A DNA stretch of 64,000 nucleotides from Pisolithus tinctorius (GCA_024663395.1 JANFAH010000004.1:186001-250000), one strand, 5' to 3'; counted from the first letter of the stretch, positions 45,804 through 57,906 are shown. Notes: generated from the sequence alone by a model not told the origin. Made by a program: numbers and translations.

Positions 45804-46087
45804 GTTGGAATTTATCACTTTTACCTTAGTTGTGGTTCACCAAGCACAGCATTACATAATCCAAAAGCGGACACTTAGCAGTTTGTTTTTTCTTTACTGC
45901 ACCCCAGCTTCAACCAACTTGAAGTCTGAGGTGGGATTCCTTCCATTCATTATATTGGAACACTTACTTACCTACCTACAGTATATTCCTCTCTATAGGT
46001 AGTTAATTGTCCAGCTTCAACCAACTTGAAGTCTGAGTATATTCCTCTCTATAGACTTGACAATCCTGCAGCTCGTCATCCTCCAAA
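45804..46087. mobile_element. 284-bp insertion with 7-bp flanking duplication
   Basis: It interrupts Y3 and is flanked by AGGAACT at 45797-45803 and 46088-46094; the other Y copies have a single AGGAACT here. Inside it, CAGCTTCAACCAACTTGAAG and TATATTCCTCTCTATAG each occur twice. There are no obvious terminal inverted repeats and no coding capacity. Could be a small non-autonomous element or filler captured at a break. Confidence 0.6.
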
Positions 46088-46168
46088 AGGAACTAAGTTG
46101 ATATTTGTACTGAGGAATGGCAGAGTATGATACATGCTTTTATACTACTACAGAGGTACAGTAACCAG

Positions 46169-48002
46169 TGTGAGTCAAAGTGTGGAAAGCTGGTGAAAAC
46201 CAAACAAATCCAACACCAAAGACAAATGTGAGTGAGTGGTGGTGTGCCTCCACAGAACCTGGAGTGCAGAAAACCTAAAATGTGTGGGGGAAACTTTGAT
46301 GGCAGGTGCTCCTAGCACAAGTTGACGATGAGTTACACAGGAGAAGACAAGCAAGCAATGATTGGATGGGGGATGCTGAACAGAGTGAAGGTGTTCAGCC
46401 AAAAGGACTTGGGATGAAGGACTTTGATAAGATGTGCTCCTGGCACAAGTTGATGACAAGTTACACAGGAGTGGATGGATGACTAAGCAAGAGTGCTGAC
46501 TAAGTGTGGATAAGACTGCTGATGATGGATGGTGGTAGATAGACTCTTCCAAATGAGCCTCAACTACCAAGTATACGAATGATGACAGATAGACCCCTTC
46601 GTGGAGCCTCAACTGTTGATGATGAGATATGCTGAGCTGAGCTGAACTGACTGCTGGATTGCTTCTGAATTGATTCTTGGGTAGCTAAGTACATGGGGGT
46701 TTATATACTATGGGGGGAGCACAGCTTGTGACAAACAAGGCACAAACACTTGGTAAGTAATGAGTAAGGACTGAGTAATCATGATGAGTAAGCAAGAAAT
46801 GAAAAGTAAGCAAGCAAAGAGGATTGGTAAGTATTGGCAATGAACAAGTCAAGAATAGTCAAAATATCACAGAATGAGTCAAATGGAGTCAGAAACTGAG
46901 TAAGCACACTGATATCACATTAGGGGGTGGCAATGCAAGTCAGATCTTGGCAGAGACATCTCTAGATCCAAAGACAGCATGACAGATGGATGGTGTTTCC
47001 AGATAGGGAAGTATTAATTCCAGAATTGAAGGGCATGAGTCAGGTGTCAAAAGGGGCTAGGGCATTGGGGGTCTGTGGGGCAATGAGAGCATACACAATT
47101 GCATCTCCCACCCTTCCATCCTCTCAGCAAAGTTAACAAAAACTTCATGAATGGGGCTCTGATGGAGGAGGAGGAGAAGGGGGGATGTCTTCTGCTGGAT
47201 CTTGCAGTAAGAAGGCAAGATGCATGTCATACTTGTCATGAATGCAATCAGGGAGGCCGGAGGACAGTAGATTATACTGCAGCTGTCGCAATGTGGGAAG
47301 AATGATGGACGAGATTGGAATAAAGATGGTGCAGGGAGCAGGGAGGAATGATCCATATGCTTCATCAAGAGGAGAGACCGAAACGACCACATAAGACCTT
47401 TCTAACCAAGTGACAGACCTGAGGCAACCAAAGAACATCCTTCTGGAAGTCATACTGACAAGGAGAACACGCTGACCAAGCTGCATGGGATGAGACAGGG
47501 GACTTCAGGATGGAAGCTGGTAGGAATGCCTGGCAGATATACATAGCCACTGTCTCTGGCAAATGAGACAAGTGAGATGACTGACAAAGAGGTGGCCATG
47601 ATTGATGGACTTAGCAAAATGAGTGTCTGATGGATGGAGTGCTGTAGAAATGCACAGGGTGTGAGGATCCTCTCCAAATTTGGAAGGAAGAATTGTGGGG
47701 CTGAGCACTTTAAGCGGGTGTGTGAACCGAGTCAATATCTTTGGAAACAGTGGAGATACAACAAAAACCAGAATGCCATACATGGGCACTAAAAACCTTT
47801 AATGTGCGCTTAACTTGCTTCCTCTTTTCTCTTTAGCACTGATGACTTGTTCTTGTGTGAAGGATGACTGTTAACGTCTGACAGTCTTTCTATGCATGAG
47901 GCCTTTAGTCTTCATCTGCATGCCTGGGCATTGTGCACAACTCATTGACAAGTTAGGCAGAGTCAGCTGTAACCATGTCCACAACACCTTTGGTGTGTGA
48001 CA
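46169..48002 (-). mobile_element. Solo LTR, family X (copy X2)
   Basis: 1834 bp. Flanked by CCAG (46165-46168) and CCGG (48003-48006), a 4-bp duplication with one CpG transition; the empty site ACCGGAATTGG is visible in Y1 near 34265. The U3 ORF here is broken by a deletion. Confidence 0.9.
47145..47677 (-). pseudogene. U3 ORF of X2, broken
   Basis: The same protein as at 31312-31869, but a deletion of about 30-40 bp near 47500 (after TSFHPE) shifts the frame. The two halves are readable at 47450-47677 and 47145-47486, the second containing RVLLVSMTSRRMFFG and the Pro-rich tail. Confidence 0.6.
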
Positions 48003-48387
48003 CCGGAATTGGAACTGACATACAGAGATCCAGAAATTTTCAAGTAAAAACTTCCTAGACAACGAATGAAGGGTAGGCAGAGGACATATGAACAGGTAAC
48101 ATAGAACATCCAGAAAAGGAAACAGTCCAGATGCTGGACCATGTGGTGCATGCACTGCAGAGTACCTGACTGCATGCTGTCAGGGAGAAGTCTGAAGGTA
48201 GTCACATGACCACTCAGAGAACGGTCTGCTCAGTCCAGTAGGAGAGCAACACAAGTCTGACAGCAGTCAGAGCAGAGATGGTTCATAACCAACAGAAGTT
48301 GGGCAGAGTTGGTGCAGAGTGAGCAAACAACCAGTGGAAGAGGGTGTGGAGTGAGTAAAGACTTAGAGTGAATGCACAGTTATGACA

Positions 48388-49611
48388 CTGTCTGAGTAGC
48401 AACATAGTCCATGATCTGATGTTTCATGATGAATGAACACTGATGGCCTAGTACCCAACACACAAGATATACATGCTAGCTTGCCTGTAACCACTGGTAG
48501 GACTTATGGGTGAACCTTAGTACACTGGTAATGAATGAGACACAAAGTCTATGAAACTTGTGTTCTGCATGTCTCAATTACATCCACCATCACATAAGTT
48601 CTCTGTACCTCCCTACACCTCAGAAGAGATTTGCATGGACACTGACAGTCATTTCTGAAACAAACCAGCAGACGTATTTCACAGGACCAAATATGTTTAT
48701 ATTTCCTGAGTAGAGCAAGATTTATGGACGCAGAGGTGGGAGCTGAACACAGAGATGCTCTTGCGAGTTTCGGAGCTCGATGGCTAGATTGAGAAGGTTG
48801 GCACCTCATCGTCCATGTTAATTTTGTTCACTGACATTACCGCAGATTCCCACATTTAGAGCTTGCGCTTGGAATCCACCATCGAATCCTGAAGGAAGTG
48901 GTTCCTGCTCGTAATCCGATGCAAGCAAAGACAGACACTCTCACTTGAAGAAGGGTAAACGTGACAATGAGTCGAGAAAGCTCAAATGATGGGGGACGAA
49001 AGAAGACTCTGAAAGCGATGCAGACAACTACTCGAAGGCTTGGTCAAAAGCGAAGAAATGGAAGAAATGCTAGAAGAGAGACGAGGGTTGCGCAAACAAA
49101 AGTGTTCCAAAGTCGTCGAGGAGGAGGAAGAGCCTGAGCAAACACAGCGACTGGTCCTTGGCCTCGCCAGCAAGCATGCCCACGATCCCGCCCCCAGTGA
49201 CGAGCGATAACCTTTCTGTGTCCTCAAAGTCGATGTCCTTCATGACCACGATTCTGTTCGAGTTTTGCTAGTTTGCCTGTTGAGCCTACTTTCATGGTGG
49301 TAGTCTATCGCTATGGAATAGGGTGAGGTCAGCATGTTGTGTGCAAGAGAGGGAAACTGCATACAAGTGCTGGCGACCAATATTTTAGCGTTCTCCATGT
49401 GTTTTGACCAGTTGAGAGTGAGACCCGGTGTGAATCAGATCAGCGTTGCAGACTTTGGGCATGTCTTCGCCCAGATACATTTGTGACATTCTCACCAGTA
49501 GAGTCATTTTGTTGGACCGAGGGTGGATCTCAGATTGATACTCCTGCCAAAATGGCACCACGGAGATCTTCACAAGTTCATGGCTGATGGCATGCCATCG
49601 AATCACGATGT
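48388..49611. other. Region without a recognisable gene
   Basis: Becomes CpG-richer after about 48840, so it may be older host sequence. Frames on either strand (for example 48982-49227 and 49385-49636) are short, overlap and show no family motif. A Ser/Lys-rich plus-strand stretch (48955-49255) resembles decayed coding sequence. Confidence 0.4.
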
Positions 49612-50010
49612 TTATGGCAGCCGCCTTCTCAGACACTGATGGACAACTCCACAGGCTCCCGCTCTCATATTGAAGCTACTCAGCCAGGTACAACTCCCAG
49701 GCAATGCAGACATCTGGACTCTTACTTCAATGACTATCCATATGCTCCCCCAGGCAATGCAGATGCTCACATTGCTGTCTCTGTTGAAACCACCAACAAG
49801 ACTGACCATGTAGTCGAATTTGACACAGAAGAGTGGTGGAGGTAGTATTTCGCGTTCAGTGTTACACAAAGTGTTCTGTGGTGTCGTTGTGGCCACCGAG
49901 ACACCTAACGATGTGGCGACACCCATCATCGAGTGAATCTTGGCCTGTGGAGGTAAGGCTGAATTGGACCAAAACTGACGATGTGGCGATAGCCCTCGCA
50001 CCTGATGCAG
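49612..50010 (+). pseudogene. 5' fragment of a paralogue of the gene at 62961
   Basis: About 400 bp that align in the same orientation with 63007-63415 (shared PYAPP, NADAHIAVSVETT and TDHV), with small indels and a frameshift near 49835, and ending abruptly about 55 bp before the KDZ transposon. It is therefore a truncated duplicate of the gene on the far side of the transposon. No catalytic motif is visible. Confidence 0.7.
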
Positions 50011-50060
50011 TGCGTTATGTCAGCGTGGCCAGCTGGGGAAAAAAGCGCGGAGGCGCTACA

Positions 50061-50068
50061 AAACACAC
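50061..50068. repeat. Left target-site duplication of the KDZ transposon (AAACACAC)
   Basis: Eight bases immediately outside the left terminal inverted repeat, identical to 62655-62662. Confidence 0.9.
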
Positions 50069-50890
50069 CACCTGATACTCCCACTTATATAATCTAATTA
50101 GACACAACATTGCTGTTTTGATGTCAGTCTAAGACGAGGCATTTGAGGTGTCTTCCCCCTCAATGAATAATTATTGAATACCGTAGAGTACTTAAAAAGA
50201 TTAAGAGCCACTAATCTACCTGAGCCACACCAGGCGCACTGGGATTTGTCATCAGTGCCCCGCCGATGCTTCCCACGCATGTGACGCATCATCCCCGACA
50301 CCTCTCGTCACTGTTGTCGACAGCGAGCTTGCATATCTCAACAACTACACAATGTACAAGCATCGGACTTTCACGGCTGTATAGTAATCATGTCTAGCTA
50401 GCATTCTGTAACATATTATTAATTACCACTAGATACTATGTACTAAGCTACCAGAGCTGTGCCACGTTGCACTAGGATTTGTCATCAACACACCACCCGT
50501 ACTTCCCACACATGTGACGTGTCATCCCCGACACCTCTCATTGCCGTTGTCGACAGCGAGCTCGTATATCTCAACAACTACACAACGCGCAAACATCGGA
50601 CTTTCATGGCCGTATAGTACTCATGTTTAGCTAGTGTTCTGTAACATATTATTAATTACCACTGGATACTAAGTACTAAGCTACCAGAGTGGTGCCGCGT
50701 CGCACTGGGCTTTGTCATCAACACCCACCCGTACTTCCCACGCACGTGACATGTCATCCCCGACACCTCTTGTCGCTGTTGTCGACAGCAAGCTCGCATA
50801 TCTCAACAACTACACAACGCACAAACATTGGAATTTCATGAACATGTAGTATTCATATGCAGCTAGTGCCCTGTCACATGAAATCCCATA
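50069..50890. repeat. Left terminal inverted repeat with three subterminal units
   Basis: The first about 180 bp are near-identical to the right end. Then come three units of about 234 bp, marked by TTTGTCATCA near 50244, 50477 and 50711. Each carries a GTCGACA motif, CATCCCCGACACCTCT and an AATATGTTACAG-type stretch (reverse strand). Such subterminal arrays usually hold transposase-binding sites. Confidence 0.85.
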
Positions 50891-52098
50891 TTCTCGCCAA
50901 AGTCAACTGATGCAAGGACATTTAAGTAATTTATCTACTTATGTGTCCATAGTAACACTTAGGATATGCTGCAACGCCTCGCATTGCTCCTCCAAATCAT
51001 CCCCATGATCATCGTCAAGGTCTTCATCGGCCTCCTCTTCGCCATCATCTGTACAAATAGGTGGGGATGACAATACGGACCGTATAGGGACCCGCTGCAG
51101 GACATGTGCACTATCCCCTGGGCCACGTGATACACTAATGCCAGGGGTTAGGGTACCCCTGAATCTGGGGAGATGGGATATTTTTTTGAGGGTATGGAGG
51201 TGCAATGGGGTGAATCGGGAGCGGATGGCATGGTACCTAGAAATTTGGTATGCAAGCGCAGGGTTGGTATCCTGGTAGAGGGCTTCACAAGCCCGGAGGT
51301 AGCGGTCTTTGTCAATAAGATATGTAACAACATGACGAATCTCCACATTCAGGCGAACCACTTCTTCCTCAGCCCAGCATAACTTGAAATACATGTTTAT
51401 GGCGAGGTGGGCAGTGGGTGATGCCCACGGGCAGGTCAATATGTCCTTCCATGTATCTCTGAGAAGGTCAAAGTCAGCTAGGAATGCATACTCAACAACC
51501 TCCTCAAATTCCAGTGTTTGACGGCCGAGGACTTTGGCTGCAGCATTATATTGGGAGAGGGCAGCTGAGCGTGTTTGCAAGGCCTTGCCAATGTGCTTAC
51601 GAAGTTTATAGCCTGCAATTGTCAGTGCGATACAAATTCGACTAGGGTGGACTTACCAGTGCCAGACTGGTTCATCTTTGACAGCTCGAAGATCCTTGAC
51701 ACAACCAATTGCTCAACGTTATCCAATGCCCATTGATATTTTCAATTGGCGACCAGGCGGGCTGCTGCCTGCCATTCCTCATCCTCCGGTACCCAGCAGT
51801 GTGTTATCTCGAGGTGTCCCTCGAGCTCCTGTACAGCCTTCAAGTCCTTTTCGTAGTTCTCTTGGGCATGGCGGCACACAGTCTCCGCTTTCCTTGTCAC
51901 ACTGCTATCACTCCGAGGGGACACTGCATCGTTAGCCATAATGACAGTCCATGTAGATAGGATCGACTCGAGGTGTTTGCTAAATTTACTGATAGTCAGA
52001 ATGCTAACCTCTCTATGTAATAGTGCCTACCTGCTCCCAGCTAGATTTACAAGCCATTGCCAATATTCCATCTGCAGCATTTCTTCCACAGGCTCGTT

Positions 52099-53949
52099 GT
52101 CACACACCAAAGGTGTTGTGGACATGGTTACAGCTGACTCTGCCTAACTTGTTGACGAGTTGCGCACAATGCCCAAGCATGCAGATGAAGACTAAAGGCC
52201 TCATGTGAAGAAAGACTGTTGGACGTGAACAGTCATCCTTCGCACAAGAACGAGTCGTCAGTGCTAAAGAGAAAAGAGGAAGCGAGTTAAGTGCGCATTA
52301 AAGGTTTTTAGTGCCCGTGTACAGCATTCTGGTTTTCATCGTATCTCCGCCGTTTCCAAAGATATCAACTTGGTTTGCATGCTCGCTTAAAGTGCTCAGC
52401 CCCACAATTCTTCCTTCCAAATTTGGAGAGGATCCTCGCACCCTACGCGTTTCTACAGCACTCCATCCATCAGACGCTCATTTCGCTAAGTCCATCAATC
52501 ATGGCCACCTCTTCGTCAATCATCTCGCTTGTCTCATTTGCCAGAGACAATGGCTATGTATATCTGCCAGGCGTTCCCACCAGCTTCCGTCCTGAAGCCC
52601 CCTGGTTCATCCCATCGTTGTCAGCCCCATCCCATCCCATGCAGCTTGGACAGCGTGTTCTCCTTGTCAGTATGACTTCCAGAAGGACGTTCTTTGGTCG
52701 CCTCAGGTCTGTCACTTGGTTAGAAAGGTCTTATGTGGTTGTTTCAGTCTCCCCTCTTGATGAAGCATATGGATCATTCCTCCCTGCTCCCTGCACCATC
52801 TTTATTCCAATCTCGTCCATCATTCTTCCCGCATTGTGACAGCTGCAGTATGGTCTACTGTCCTCCAGCCTCCCTGATCGCATTCATGATGAGTATGACA
52901 TGCATCTTGCCTTCTTACTGCAAGATCCAGCAGAAGATGTCCCCCCTTCTCCTCCTCCTCCATCAGAACCCCGTTCATGAAGTTTTTGTTAACTTCGCTG
53001 AGAGGATGGAAGGGTGGGAGATGCGATCGCGTATGCTCTCATTGCCCCACAGACCCCCAACACCCTAGCCCCCTTTGACGCCTGACTCATGCCCTTCAGT
53101 TCTGGAATTAATACTTCCTTGTCTGGAAACACCATCCATCTGTCATGCCATCTTTGGATCTAGAGATGTCTCCGCTGAGATCTAACTTGCATCGCCACCC
53201 CCTAATGTGATATCAGTGCGCTTACTCAGTTTCTGACTCCATTTGACTCATTCTGTGATATTTTGACTATCCTTGACTTGTTCATTGCCAATACTTACCA
53301 ATCCTCTTTGCTTGCTTACTTTGCATTTCTCGCTTACTCATCATGATTACTCAGTCCTTACTCATTACTTACCAAGTGTTTGTGCCTTGTTTGTCACAAT
53401 CTGTGCTCCCCCCACAGTATATAAACCCCCATGTACTTAGCTACCCACAATCAATCAAGAAGCAATTCAGAAGTCATCCAGCAGTCAGTTCAGTGCCTAT
53501 CTCGTCGTCAACAGTTGAGGCTCCATGAAGGGGTCTACTTGTCATCATTCGTATACTTGGTAGTTGAGGCTCATTCGGAAGAGTCTATCTGCCTCCATCA
53601 TTCATCTGAAGCTTCCTCTTAGTCAGCAGTCTTAGTCATCCCTCCACTCCTGCGTAACTCGTCATCGACTTGCGCCAGGAGCACGTCCTATCAAAATCCA
53701 TTACTCCCAAGTCCTTTCGGCTGAACACCCCTGCTCTGTTCAGCATCCCCTTCTCAATCAGCATTCATTCATCCTCTCCTGCGTAACTCGTCGATGACTT
53801 GTGCCAGGAGCACCTCTCCTTGAAGTTCCCCCCCCCACATTTAGGTTTCTGCACTCCAGGTTCCACAGAGGCACACCACCACTCGCTCATATTTGTCTTT
53901 TGTGTTGGTTTTGGTTGGTTTTCACCACCTTTCCACACTTTGACTCACA
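52099..53949 (+). mobile_element. Solo LTR, family X (copy X3), inside the KDZ transposase
   Basis: 1851 bp, TGTCACACACC..TTGACTCACA, target duplication TCGT (52095-52098, 53950-53953). TATATAAACC near 53419 marks the end of U3. The least CpG-depleted X copy, hence probably the youngest. Confidence 0.93.
52501..52980 (+). pseudogene. U3 ORF of X3 (one stop)
   Basis: Starts MATSSSIISLVSFARDNGY at a well-placed ATG and reads on to the Pro-rich tail PPSPPPPSEPRS, except for TGA at 52837-52839, where X1 has Arg (CGA). Family unknown; about 160 residues when read through. A frame upstream (52311-52595) overlaps it and is probably spurious. Confidence 0.5.
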
Positions 53950-56512
53950 TCGTGCAGGAGGGACCTGAGATATTCACGTTCTTCATCCAACCAAAGCTTA
54001 AAGGTGTCAGGGTCGCTTACTCCTAGCTCACACATCAGCCATTTGAGGGTCAAGCGGCCATTAGAAAGAAGATCGAGGGCTTGTTTGTAGTTATTCAGTA
54101 AGAACTTTGCTGCTTAGGATTAGATACGTCGAGATGGGTATGGTTAATTACTTACTGAGATTTGTGTACACTTCCAGTTCATCATTGTGTTCAAAATAGC
54201 ACGCAATTGCCTGCCTTCTGTGAAAAATTGACATGTATCGAGTAGATGGCGCAAGGGCATTGCTCTTTGAAAAAGCCCTCTTGCAACCTTTGAGATCTTC
54301 GAGTCCGAGACCTTCGACGTAGGTTGTGAGGTTGTCTAACTGACATAGCCTGTTATGAGCGTGGCCGTGGAACGCATTAACAAGAGATGTATAGTTGAGT
54401 GATCGTGCATGCTCGCCCAGGACACTAGATGCCAGAGTGGTCTTGAATCAACAGCCGATGTCATATCCACTGCCCAGATCTGAACCAAATGTGTCGAGGA
54501 GTTTGGACGTCACCGTGAGCGTGTACTTAGACCTGTGTATGAGTGAGTTTGCGAGTAGGGCTTTCTAAGTAGTCTACGTACTGTTCACCACTTTGTACCA
54601 TATCTGCGATAAGCAGGCAGAAGCCATGCCGACAGACTGCTATGAAGACTCCTGTTTCATCAAATATGCTCCACATTTTTTGTGTAGCACTGTCCTTCAT
54701 GTTTTTCCAGTGCTCCACACAAAGGTTCCCATCACCATCCTATCATGCAGAAAGAAGTCTAGAAAATAAATGCAAACAGAACAACTTCTCACCTCTGCAA
54801 CGATGCTGTGACCTGTCTGCCATCCGGATGCAAATTTCTCAACAAAATCACAGGTCAGATATTGTTCATGATGAAACACACCCTCCAGCATAGGATGAGA
54901 AGGGGTAAGAGGGGAAGCATCATTGAGGTTGCCATCCAGTACCCTGGTCGCCACTCTCTTGAGAGAGTCATTCCCGTCCTGAGCAAATAGCATCTTGAAT
55001 CGCATTGTCAGTTCATCCTGCAATTTGTAAGTACAAGAAGGACAGCTGTGCTTGAGCTGCCAGTCAGGTTGATCACGCTGCAGTGCCTGGTGCACAAGGT
55101 TCAAGACGAGTGCTAAAATTTGCAAGTAAATGTCGAGCGCAATGGAAAATTGATGTGAGTGGTGATTGTGAAATGGGACCTGGATGGTCAAGGGTTAGCG
55201 TTCAGGTACCTCGGAATATATATTAATCACAAACCCCGTGTATATCACAGAGCGATTTGACATATCCCTGGATGGAAAGATGGGGGCAACATTGACGAAC
55301 AGTGTGGTACAGGTCAAGAGCTTGCACTGTAATGGCGACCTTGGGGGTAATGGGAGAGCACGGGATTAGACCGTGGCGCACAAGAGCTGAAGTTAGGTAA
55401 TGATCAGTAGGCCCTACAGTTATAGAAGTCTTCTCAGCACCTACTATGCCATGAGTATCCGCATGTGTACTACAGTCGGATTGACTTACAGAAGACATCT
55501 AACACCAGTACACTGAGTAGCCTGGTGTCTACACCATGGCTCCTCTGCTGTTCTTCCCATGTACATCGCTCATCCGAATCAAAAAATCCCCGTCCACTCG
55601 CACCCTTCCAGATCAAGGACCAGGCCATGTAAGCTTCCACCATCGCACCCATTTGCACATTGAATGCAGCCATCCATTTAGCAGTACAATCCCGGAACGT
55701 ATGATAATCCAGGCATTTCCCCCTGATCTTCTGAGAAGCGCTGAACACAGTCAGCTATTATTACTTGGTCCCTGTTAATTCTAACCTTTTCCAGAATTCC
55801 CCCAATAACCCGCTGGTGAGTTCTTGAAACTCACCACCAGCATGACTGACATCAAGTGGCTCTGTTCTGTCCCAGGATCATTGCGCCATACTTGTCGCTT
55901 TCGTATCCATCGTCTGCGGCCTCACTGACTGAGTTGTTCAACACCAGATCTCGCAGCACCTCAAGCACATGCTTCTCGGTCACAGTCATCTCTATCGAAA
56001 GTGAGCCTTTTTTGTTAACTGTAACAAAAATGTACCTCTTAGTCGCTCTTGTTTGCGTTCTGCCGCATGTGCAGCCCATTCAGTGATTTTTCTTGGACCT
56101 GCCAATTCATGGAGAGTTTGCGTAACTCCTGCAGATTGGTGAACTTTGGTCTGGACCTGATGTATTTGTGAGGATGTCAAGCTTCTGCATCTGTGGGAGT
56201 GACGACACGCTGCTCCCCCTGCCATGACTGGCTTCCATGCTTCATGCCATTGAGCAGGACCTATCCTCACCAAGACCACATGACATTACCATGCTGTCAA
56301 GACTTATTGCAAACTTATCTGCCGTCGCTAGCATTCGCACTCCTGTCCTTGAGTATTGTCCTTAGCACTGGACCCACAAGCTTGTCTTACCATGGTGTCG
56401 AGCATCGAAGGTAGGACACAAGACTTATTTTTTTTTTATCTAGGATTTTACATCTTGTTAGATGATGGTAGCTGGCAGATAGCATGATTCTACAGAGCGA
56501 GATACAGAGGAG

Positions 56513-57253
56513 ATGATCACATGTATCACAATGACCAAGACTACTCGTAAAGGGACTACAGAAACAAGGTCAAAAACCGTGGTGAAACATAGTCATGTTA
56601 CCAGGACCACTCTTAGGAGTCCTCAAAAATGTAGTCCGTTGGCGACAATTACTGGCTCTACCACTACCCCACCATCGGCCTCAAGCACCCCACAATCCAC
56701 TCCCAAGTCACAATCCTGGTTCAGCCTTCCCCCCTTCAGTACCTTGTGTGTCCACGTCTCACAGCAGTGTCATTCCCCACCCATCGGATGTCCCATGGCC
56801 AACTTCCCCACCTGAAGGGTTTTACCTCGTTATCGTTCGGGCAAGAGGTTGGCATATTTTATACATGGTATTTTTGTTTTGTCTATCTCTGTTCAGCTCA
56901 ATCTCGAACCCATAGGAAAGATGCCGCATTGCGGGTTCTCAATGTCAGTGGCGCAGTTCACTACAAGTGTAAGACCTTCCAGCGAGCCCTTGCAGATTAT
57001 ATGGCTGCATATAACAATGGCGAACTGCATGCGATCCGATCCCTGGTGGGCCCTTCTGGCCCACGGCACCACGTACGCCCTCGCCCACTCTCAGTGAAGG
57101 CAAACAATCCTACTGGGCTGAAGTGGACGACCTGTCAGATCTGTTTGGCTCAGTTCAACTCAGCCGCACTAAGACCTGGTGGGTTTTCTTGCCCTTTCCA
57201 AAAGGTCATTTTATTAATTGTAACAGTGATGCTACCCCATCTTCATCGACTGT
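56513..57253 (+). pseudogene. RNase H1 N-terminal-like domain protein carried by the KDZ transposon
   Basis: Starts MITCITMTKTTRKGTTETRS; the N-terminus is basic and Ser/Thr/Pro-rich. FYLVIVR and GQEVGIFYTW are in different frames (a small indel near 56842). Then come an intron GTATTTTTG..CCCATAG (about 56870-56917) and LRVLNVSGAVHYKCKTFQRALADYMAAY. This is the pattern FYVV..G..GIF..W..V..V.GVSGA..K.F....A of the caulimovirus viroplasmin/RNase H1 N-terminal fold, which binds RNA-DNA hybrids or dsRNA. A Cys pair (TCQIC) follows. No RNase H catalytic domain is present. Divergent from the transposase gene. Confidence 0.62.
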
Positions 57254-57906
57254 GAATACTTAGTAGTTACTACCAAAATCATGTCCTTTACTACTATCAT
57301 GACTGCAACATCTTGAATTGAAGTCTTAGGTGATCATATATGTGAATGAGCATACTGTAGTCTACACTGTGACCCGAAATTGGTGCGCACGCGACATTGG
57401 TGATTGTACACCAGTGTTGCATGAACACAGTGTAGTGTGTGAACGAGTGTATTGTAGTCTACACATTGTGACCCAACATTTGTGTCCACACGACATTGAG
57501 GAATTCGATAAGGTAAATCAGTGCTATGCAATTTCCACAATATATCATGTAATGTCCAGGTATCGGACAATGACCGCTAGATAGTATATGAGCTAACGAC
57601 GGCAAAGGCGTCACGCGTACGCCGATAGGGTATGTTTTCGAAGATACCGGTAGTGAATACTCTCTGATAGCGAACGGATTCGCTATCATGTTCGCTATCA
57701 CCACAACCCAATACACGTCTCCTGTAATTTGAATCACTAATTTTACAAACCAGATTTCAAGCGCGGGAATGTTTAGACATGAATTGTATGCAAAAGTACT
57801 ACATAGAGAGGTAATAGCGAGACCCCGGACAAGGGGGGAGTTGAGGGAGCTGACACTTCAGATATCGGGCGAGGAATATATAGACGTAGTTTGTATGACG
57901 AACGGG
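57254..57906. other. Intergenic sequence inside the KDZ transposon with a duplicated 90-bp segment
   Basis: TGTGAATGAGCATACTGTAG..CGACATTG (about 57339-57405) is repeated, diverged, at about 57438-57502. No gene seen. Confidence 0.5.

Larger units (their letters stand above)
45525..48387 (-). mobile_element. LTR of family Y (copy Y3), containing X2 and a 284-bp insertion
   Basis: Starts TGTCAAGTCTGG at 45525 and ends TATGACA at 48387. The pieces 45525-45803, 46095-46168 and 48007-48387 add up to a typical Y LTR. The TATA-like box of other copies has decayed here. No matching target duplication is evident, so an end may have been altered. Confidence 0.8.
50939..56165 (-). pseudogene. KDZ transposase (CxC1-like), interrupted by LTR X3
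   Basis: Multi-exon gene; the start near 56165 is uncertain. N-terminal HQSAGVTQTLHELAGP is followed by TFRDCTAKWMAAFNVQMG, MVEAYMAW and LYHTVRQCCPHLSIQGYVK, then a CPSCTYKLQDE knuckle with QDGNDSLKRV (about 55050-54965). The catalytic region follows, with FDETGVFIAVCRHGF, GYDIGC and NAFHGHAHNRLCQL (54650-54350), and FSKSNALAPSTRY. After the X3 insertion (52099-53949, in LLHDE-PVEEMLQMEYW) come YKLRKHIGKALQTRSAA and VVEYAFLADFDLLRDTWKD, and an acidic C-terminus. Introns include GTAAGT..TTGCAG near 51654-51611. TGA at 54448-54450 (GC-stop-FKTT) and at 51742-51744 fit CGA decay. The transposase would cut and move the element. Confidence 0.88.

Noticed and set aside
52733..53068. Second 111-codon ORF overlapping the X LTR ORF in another frame
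   Set aside because: Open in all three copies, but they are so similar that any frame could persist; kept only as an alternative in the X1 entry.
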